Source: a virus. From it: a DNA stretch of 39,588 nucleotides. Below are positions 36,100 to 39,588 of this stretch, piece after piece. Below the pieces are notes generated by a model. It had not been told where the DNA came from and searched no databases. It saw only the letters and a program-made list of their open reading frames with translations. The stretch is taken from positions 1 through 39,588 of the IMG/VR virus record IMGVR_UViG_3300032236_001549; one strand, 5' to 3'. Both the position numbers and the translations under genes were made by a program. Within the stretch, counting starts at the first letter, position 1; every line of letters begins with the position of its first letter.

Positions 36100-36968
36100 C
36101 AATAGCAAAGCCAGCGTGGTATAATGGTTTTATTCAACCTGAAAGTCCCGCAACTACTTCTGCAAATTCTGCTCCAATATATCCTTATAATAATGTTTTG
36201 ATTCATGATGAATCTGGTAATATAATTGAAACAGATTCAACGCCAGATAGAGAAAGAATTAGAATTTCTCATAGGACTGGTACATTTATTGAAATGATGC
36301 CAAATTCTGATGAAGTTCATAAAGTTTATGGTAACAATTACGTTATAACAATAAAAGATAACAATGTGTTAGTTCAGGGTAATTGTAATATAACAATTGA
36401 AAGTGACTGTAATATTGAAATTTTTGGTGATAAAACTGAATTGATTCATGGAAATTATGAACTTCATGTTAAAGGCTCATTAAGTCAAACTGTTGACGGA
36501 ATCGGAAGCATCTTATCACAACAAGATATGGTTATTGGTGGTGGTGGGTTAGCAGATGGTTCAATTAGAATGAAAACTGGGGATCATCTTTATCTTGAAG
36601 GAGATTTGACTATTGGTGGAGAATTTACTGCCAAAAAGATTACATCAGAAACCAGAATTGATGCCGGTTATGGAGTAAGTGCTGGGACTGGTGGGTTTAC
36701 AACAATGTCTGGTGGATTGTTTATTGGAGTTCCAGGATTTGGAATTCCAGATCCTACTGGAGAAATGAGAGATATTCCAAACCCAATAGGGAATATGATT
36801 GTCTGTAATGGTCCTATTACAGCTATAGGGGAATTGGGAATTGTATCAGCAGATATGGCTGTGGTTTCCGTTTTAGGATTGTTGGCTGTTAATGATTTGA
36901 TTTATAATGTCCATTTCCATCCTTGTTTAGTTGGTCCAACAGGTCCACCAGTCATACAGATGCCATAA
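36096..36968 (+). CDS. Baseplate spike beta-helix protein (gp5 C-terminal/VgrG-like)
   Basis: 290 residues. The region 'NNYVITIKDNNVLVQGNCNI' to 'DCNIEIFGDKTELIHGNYEL' at about 80-130 has the alternating pattern of the triple-stranded beta-helix of T4 gp5 and VgrG spikes. The N-terminus has 'ILIHDESGN…ETDSTPDRERIRISHRTG', typical for the strand before that helix. The tail ends 'HFHPCLVGPTGPP', like other phage spike ends. It starts overlapping the previous stop as ATGA and should assemble as a trimer. Confidence 0.82.
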   Translation: MTIAKPAWYNGFIQPESPATTSANSAPIYPYNNVLIHDESGNIIETDSTPDRERIRISHRTGTFIEMMPNSDEVHKVYGNNYVITIKDNNVLVQGNCNITIESDCNIEIFGDKTELIHGNYELHVKGSLSQTVDGIGSILSQQDMVIGGGGLADGSIRMKTGDHLYLEGDLTIGGEFTAKKITSETRIDAGYGVSAGTGGFTTMSGGLFIGVPGFGIPDPTGEMRDIPNPIGNMIVCNGPITAIGELGIVSADMAVVSVLGLLAVNDLIYNVHFHPCLVGPTGPPVIQMP

Positions 36969-36971
36969 GTC

Positions 36972-37000
36972 TTGACTTCTCCACTAAAATAGATTAAACT
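36972..37000 (+). promoter_or_regulatory. Sigma70 promoter for the helicase gene
   Basis: TTGACT (36972-36977) and TAAACT (36995-37000) with a 17-base spacer, starting just after the spike gene's stop. It gives a leader of roughly 20 bases to the ATG at 37026. Confidence 0.8.
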
Positions 37001-37025
37001 ATGTCTATATTAAGTGGAGAAATCG

Positions 37026-38525
37026 ATGAAACCCTCAATCTATCAAGAAGCAATCTTTGATTTTGTAAAGAACGGAAGCGGTTCAGCAGTTGTAGAAGCG
37101 GTTGCAGGATCTGGCAAAACGACTACGGTTCTTGCTTCGTTGAAGTTGATTCCTAAAAATCAATCCGTTCTTCTTTTGGCTTTTAACAAGTCAATTGCGG
37201 ATGAACTCAAGAAAAAAGCACCAGAACACGTTGATGTAAAAACCTTTAACGGATATGGTCATCGTATTCTTTGTCAGCAATTTGGCAAAATCAATCTTGA
37301 AGCTAACAAAATGCGTAAAATTGTTAGAGAAGTCATGGATGGATATGATTACGGCGAATTTGGCGAACACGTTCTTGCTCTTGTAAATTATGCCAAAAGA
37401 ATGGGTATTTTGCCTGATGGAATTCGTGGAATGTCATTGCTTCCAGATACTGACGAAACTTGGAACAATCTGATCGATAGATTTGGAATTGCCATTAGAA
37501 GTTCAGATAGACACATGGCAATCAATTATGCCAAACAGTGTATTGTTAAATCATTGAACATGGTGACAACACAGAACATCGTAGACTTTGATGATCAGAT
37601 TTATATTCCAATTGTGAAATCTTTTACTGGAGATACTTACGATTGGGTATTTGTTGATGAAGCTCAGGATATGTCTTTGATTAGGTCTGCAATGGTTAAA
37701 ATGGCGGTAAAACCTAATGGTAGAGTCATTGCTGTTGGAGACATTTCTCAGGCTATCTATGGCTTCACTGGAGCAGATTCAGAATCTCTTAATAACTTTA
37801 AGAAAGATTTCAATGCGATTTCACTTCCTCTTTCGATCAGCTATCGTTGTGCAAAGAAAGTAGTTGCTGAAGCAAAAAGAATTGTTCCTCATATTGAAGC
37901 ATTTGAATCTGCTCCTGATGGTGAAATCAAAAGGTTTGAAGATAAATTCAGCTTGACTGATTTCAAAGGTGGTGATATGATTCTTTGTAGAAGAAATGCT
38001 CCTGTAGTATCATTGGCCTTTAAGTTGATTAAAGCTGGAATTCCTGCCAAAATCCTTGGTCGAGACATTAGTACAGGTCTAATTAAATTGATCGAAAGTC
38101 TAAAACCAAAGGGAATTCATGGGTCACATGGTCTAGTCGAAAAACTGAGTGCATGGAGACTCAAGGAAGTTAATAAATGGAATAATGAAGATCGTCCAGA
38201 TATGGTTGAAATGATTAATGATAAGAATGGTTGCATACTTGCCATAATCAATAAATCAACAGTTAACACTGTTCCTGATTTGATTCGTGATATCGAATCT
38301 TTGTTCAGTGATGATGTTAATAATACTCGTTCTGTTATTCTTTGTTCCATTCATAAGGCAAAGGGACTTGAGGCTGAAACTGTATATTTTCTTGATCGGG
38401 ATTTGATTCCATCAAAATTTGCAAGACAGAGTTGGGAATTTGAACAAGAAAATAATCTGATTTATGTTGGTGTAACAAGGGCAAAGCATAATCTGAATTA
38501 CATTTATTCAGATAGAATTATTTAA
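37026..38525 (+). CDS. UvrD/Rep-like superfamily 1 DNA helicase
   Basis: 499 residues from the ATG at 37026, with a GGAG ribosome-binding site; a GTG at 37014 is rejected because the GGAG lies at it. Walker A AVAGSGKT at 25-32, motif Ia 'LLAFNKSIADELKKK', Walker B VFVDEAQD at 208-215, motif III 'VIAVGDISQAIYGFTGAD', 'ISYRC', 'SIHKAKGLEAETV' and 'LIYVGVTRAKHNL' (motif VI). This is the full SF1A set in a compact protein; large insertion domains of UvrD are short. It likely unwinds DNA in replication or repair. Independent promoter. Confidence 0.93.
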   Translation: MKPSIYQEAIFDFVKNGSGSAVVEAVAGSGKTTTVLASLKLIPKNQSVLLLAFNKSIADELKKKAPEHVDVKTFNGYGHRILCQQFGKINLEANKMRKIVREVMDGYDYGEFGEHVLALVNYAKRMGILPDGIRGMSLLPDTDETWNNLIDRFGIAIRSSDRHMAINYAKQCIVKSLNMVTTQNIVDFDDQIYIPIVKSFTGDTYDWVFVDEAQDMSLIRSAMVKMAVKPNGRVIAVGDISQAIYGFTGADSESLNNFKKDFNAISLPLSISYRCAKKVVAEAKRIVPHIEAFESAPDGEIKRFEDKFSLTDFKGGDMILCRRNAPVVSLAFKLIKAGIPAKILGRDISTGLIKLIESLKPKGIHGSHGLVEKLSAWRLKEVNKWNNEDRPDMVEMINDKNGCILAIINKSTVNTVPDLIRDIESLFSDDVNNTRSVILCSIHKAKGLEAETVYFLDRDLIPSKFARQSWEFEQENNLIYVGVTRAKHNLNYIYSDRII

Positions 38526-38539
38526 TTTAGGATGGCAAA

Positions 38540-38980
38540 ATGAAACACTTTGATTATTATGAAGAACTGGCTTGGAAAAGTTTTGGTCTTGATCGTAGTT
38601 TTGGAAAGAAATGTCCTCCGATTGTAACTGGATATTATGCGTACAAAAATGGCGAATGTAGAAAGTATACAGATAAAGCATCTGCACTGAAGTTCACATA
38701 TAATATTGAAGAATACCCTGCAAATAAAAAAGAACTTGATGCTTGGCATCAGACAATTCGTGATGTAGAATTAAGGGCCTTTGATCTTTGGATCGAGGAT
38801 TTACATAATGAATACTGTATTTCTGATGAAGTTTTCAATATTTGCTACAGAAAAGCGTATGAAGATGGCCACGCATACGGATATGATGAAGTCCGTTGTA
38901 AGATGGATTCGTATGTAGATTTTGCTGTGGATATCATGGCTCTGAATGAAGAAATGTTTAGCAAAATGAATAGAGAATGA
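38540..38980 (+). CDS. Conserved phage hypothetical protein
   Basis: 146 residues, beginning MKHFDYYEELAWKSFGLDRS. 'KKCPPIVTGYYAYKNGECRK' and 'AYEDGHAYGYDEVRCKM' are recognisable blocks of a family found in T4-like and other large phages. Mainly helical. A GGATGG precedes the start. Function unknown. Confidence 0.85.
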   Translation: MKHFDYYEELAWKSFGLDRSFGKKCPPIVTGYYAYKNGECRKYTDKASALKFTYNIEEYPANKKELDAWHQTIRDVELRAFDLWIEDLHNEYCISDEVFNICYRKAYEDGHAYGYDEVRCKMDSYVDFAVDIMALNEEMFSKMNRE

Positions 38981-38984
38981 CAAA

Positions 38985-39326
38985 ATGACTATAATTCAAC
39001 TAAAAAACTTCCTCAATAGATTTTCTGATGACAAAATCTGTCTTTATGGTTTCTCATCACCCCATTCTTACCGTGGTTATTACGATCAAGCAGCTGTAGT
39101 ACCAACACAAAATGTAACAATTGCCGAAATGAAGTCTACTCTGGATAAACTTCTGACTGATACTTTTGAAGGTTGGAAAGGTGGTGAATACAAGTATGAT
39201 GAAGATACCGAAATTCATTTTTCACATATTGGTAGTTCTGAAGATCTGGGCGAAGAAATGATTGCAATCATTTTGTCTGTGGCTGGATTTACTTTTGATC
39301 TGCCAATTCTGAACTCTGATAGCTGA
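38985..39326 (+). CDS. Conserved phage hypothetical protein
   Basis: 113 residues. 'IYGFSSPHSYRGYYDQAAVV'-type block at about 20-39, 'DTFEGWKGGEYKYDEDTEIH' at about 60-79 and a helical end with 'LGEEMIAIIL' mark a family common in enterobacterial phages. The N-terminal helix 'QLKNFLNRFSDDK' is like that of the genes at 27177 and 13757. Function unknown. Confidence 0.85.
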   Translation: MTIIQLKNFLNRFSDDKICLYGFSSPHSYRGYYDQAAVVPTQNVTIAEMKSTLDKLLTDTFEGWKGGEYKYDEDTEIHFSHIGSSEDLGEEMIAIILSVAGFTFDLPILNSDS

Positions 39327-39374
39327 ACACTCAACACCCCCAACCCATTCTGATATCTGCTCCGCATCTATCAC

Positions 39375-39403
39375 TTGCTTTTTGCCCCAATCTCTCTTAT
39401 ACT
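39375..39403 (+). promoter_or_regulatory. Sigma70 promoter for the last gene
   Basis: TTGCTT (39375-39380) and TATACT (39398-39403) with a 17-base spacer, inside a C-rich leader with almost no G. Transcription should start near 39410, about 34 bases before the ATG. Confidence 0.75.
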
Positions 39404-39443
39404 ACCCTCTCACTTCACAACGTATCCACACGAGAGAAACCAA

Positions 39444-39588
39444 ATGACTGCATCCGCTAACGCTCCCGCATCCATCCTTACCACCACTTCAAACCCACAA
39501 CTGCAAACTTTCCTCAATGCTGCACACCAAACTTTTCCTGATCTGTCAACCACCATCTCCAACAAACAGATCAAACAGATCATGCAGC
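39444..39588 (+). CDS. Start of a gene with unusual composition (partial)
   Basis: 48 codons are visible before the window ends: MTASANAPASILTTTSNPQL and on, to '…SNKQIKQIMQ'. Codon choice (ACC, ATC, AAC, TCC, CTG, CAG) differs sharply from the AT-ending codons of all other genes here and matches codons preferred in highly expressed enterobacterial genes. The ribosome-binding site (GAGAGAAA) is moderate. It may be an abundant structural or other protein, or recently acquired. Not recognised. Confidence 0.7.
   Translation, partial: MTASANAPASILTTTSNPQLQTFLNAAHQTFPDLSTTISNKQIKQIMQ

Noticed and set aside
39444-39588. Leftward gene on the opposite strand at the right edge
   Set aside because: A minus-strand frame stays open for 58 codons, but its product is a Cys/Val-rich mirror sequence, while the plus strand has a promoter, leader and sensible protein.
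1-39588. Insertion sequences, integrase genes or attachment sites
   Set aside because: No transposase, recombinase, terminal inverted repeats or tRNA-flanked att-like repeats were seen anywhere in the window.

Overview
This is a densely packed, AT-rich stretch of a tailed-phage genome, most likely a large myovirus infecting a Gram-negative bacterium. The phage reading rests on baseplate spike genes, a T4 Rnl1-type RNA ligase, a DexA-type exonuclease, dozens of very small overlapping genes, and many families seen almost only in phages. The Gram-negative host is inferred from near-consensus sigma70 promoters, two lipobox lipoproteins and enterobacterial-phage families such as the TPGPW proteins. 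I cannot name the phage or host.

Layout. From 1 to about 23.4 kb every gene runs leftward; from about 23.5 kb to the end every gene runs rightward. The two arms diverge from a 180-base gap (23414-23595). No gap exceeds 300 bases. Adjacent genes typically overlap as TAATG, ATGA or GTGA, so translational coupling is probably general.

Left arm. About 0-2.4 kb holds tiny hypothetical genes plus one tRNA-Arg(UCU)-like gene directly behind a perfect TTGACA-17-TATAAT promoter. About 3.5-10 kb holds enzymes: a MoxR AAA+ ATPase, a P-loop kinase, a metallophosphoesterase, an RNA ligase and a HAD phosphatase. About 11-15.5 kb holds small genes plus a DUF2493/SLOG protein and a nucleoside deoxyribosyltransferase-like protein. 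About 15.5-16.7 kb is a more GC-rich island with a partial tandem duplication of a TPGPW gene. About 16.8-23.4 kb holds an SPFH lipoprotein, a low-molecular-weight phosphatase-like protein, a block of conserved phage proteins including three zinc-ribbon proteins, and a small acireductone-dioxygenase-like cupin.

Right arm. It starts with a 721-residue metallopeptidase-VWA protein (a plausible client or partner of the distant MoxR ATPase), then a DexA-like exonuclease and a Gly-rich lipoprotein. A 6-kb cassette of small genes follows, in which paralogues ending in FGIE recur. Next are two conserved phage proteins, a three-gene baseplate spike module (34.36-36.97 kb), a UvrD-like SF1 helicase, two conserved small proteins, and the start of a gene with very different base composition behind its own promoter.

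Regulation. At least ten promoter candidates share an exact 17-base spacer. Two UUCG-loop terminators are each fused to a promoter for the next operon. One exact T4-late-type TATAAATA lies just before the baseplate genes.
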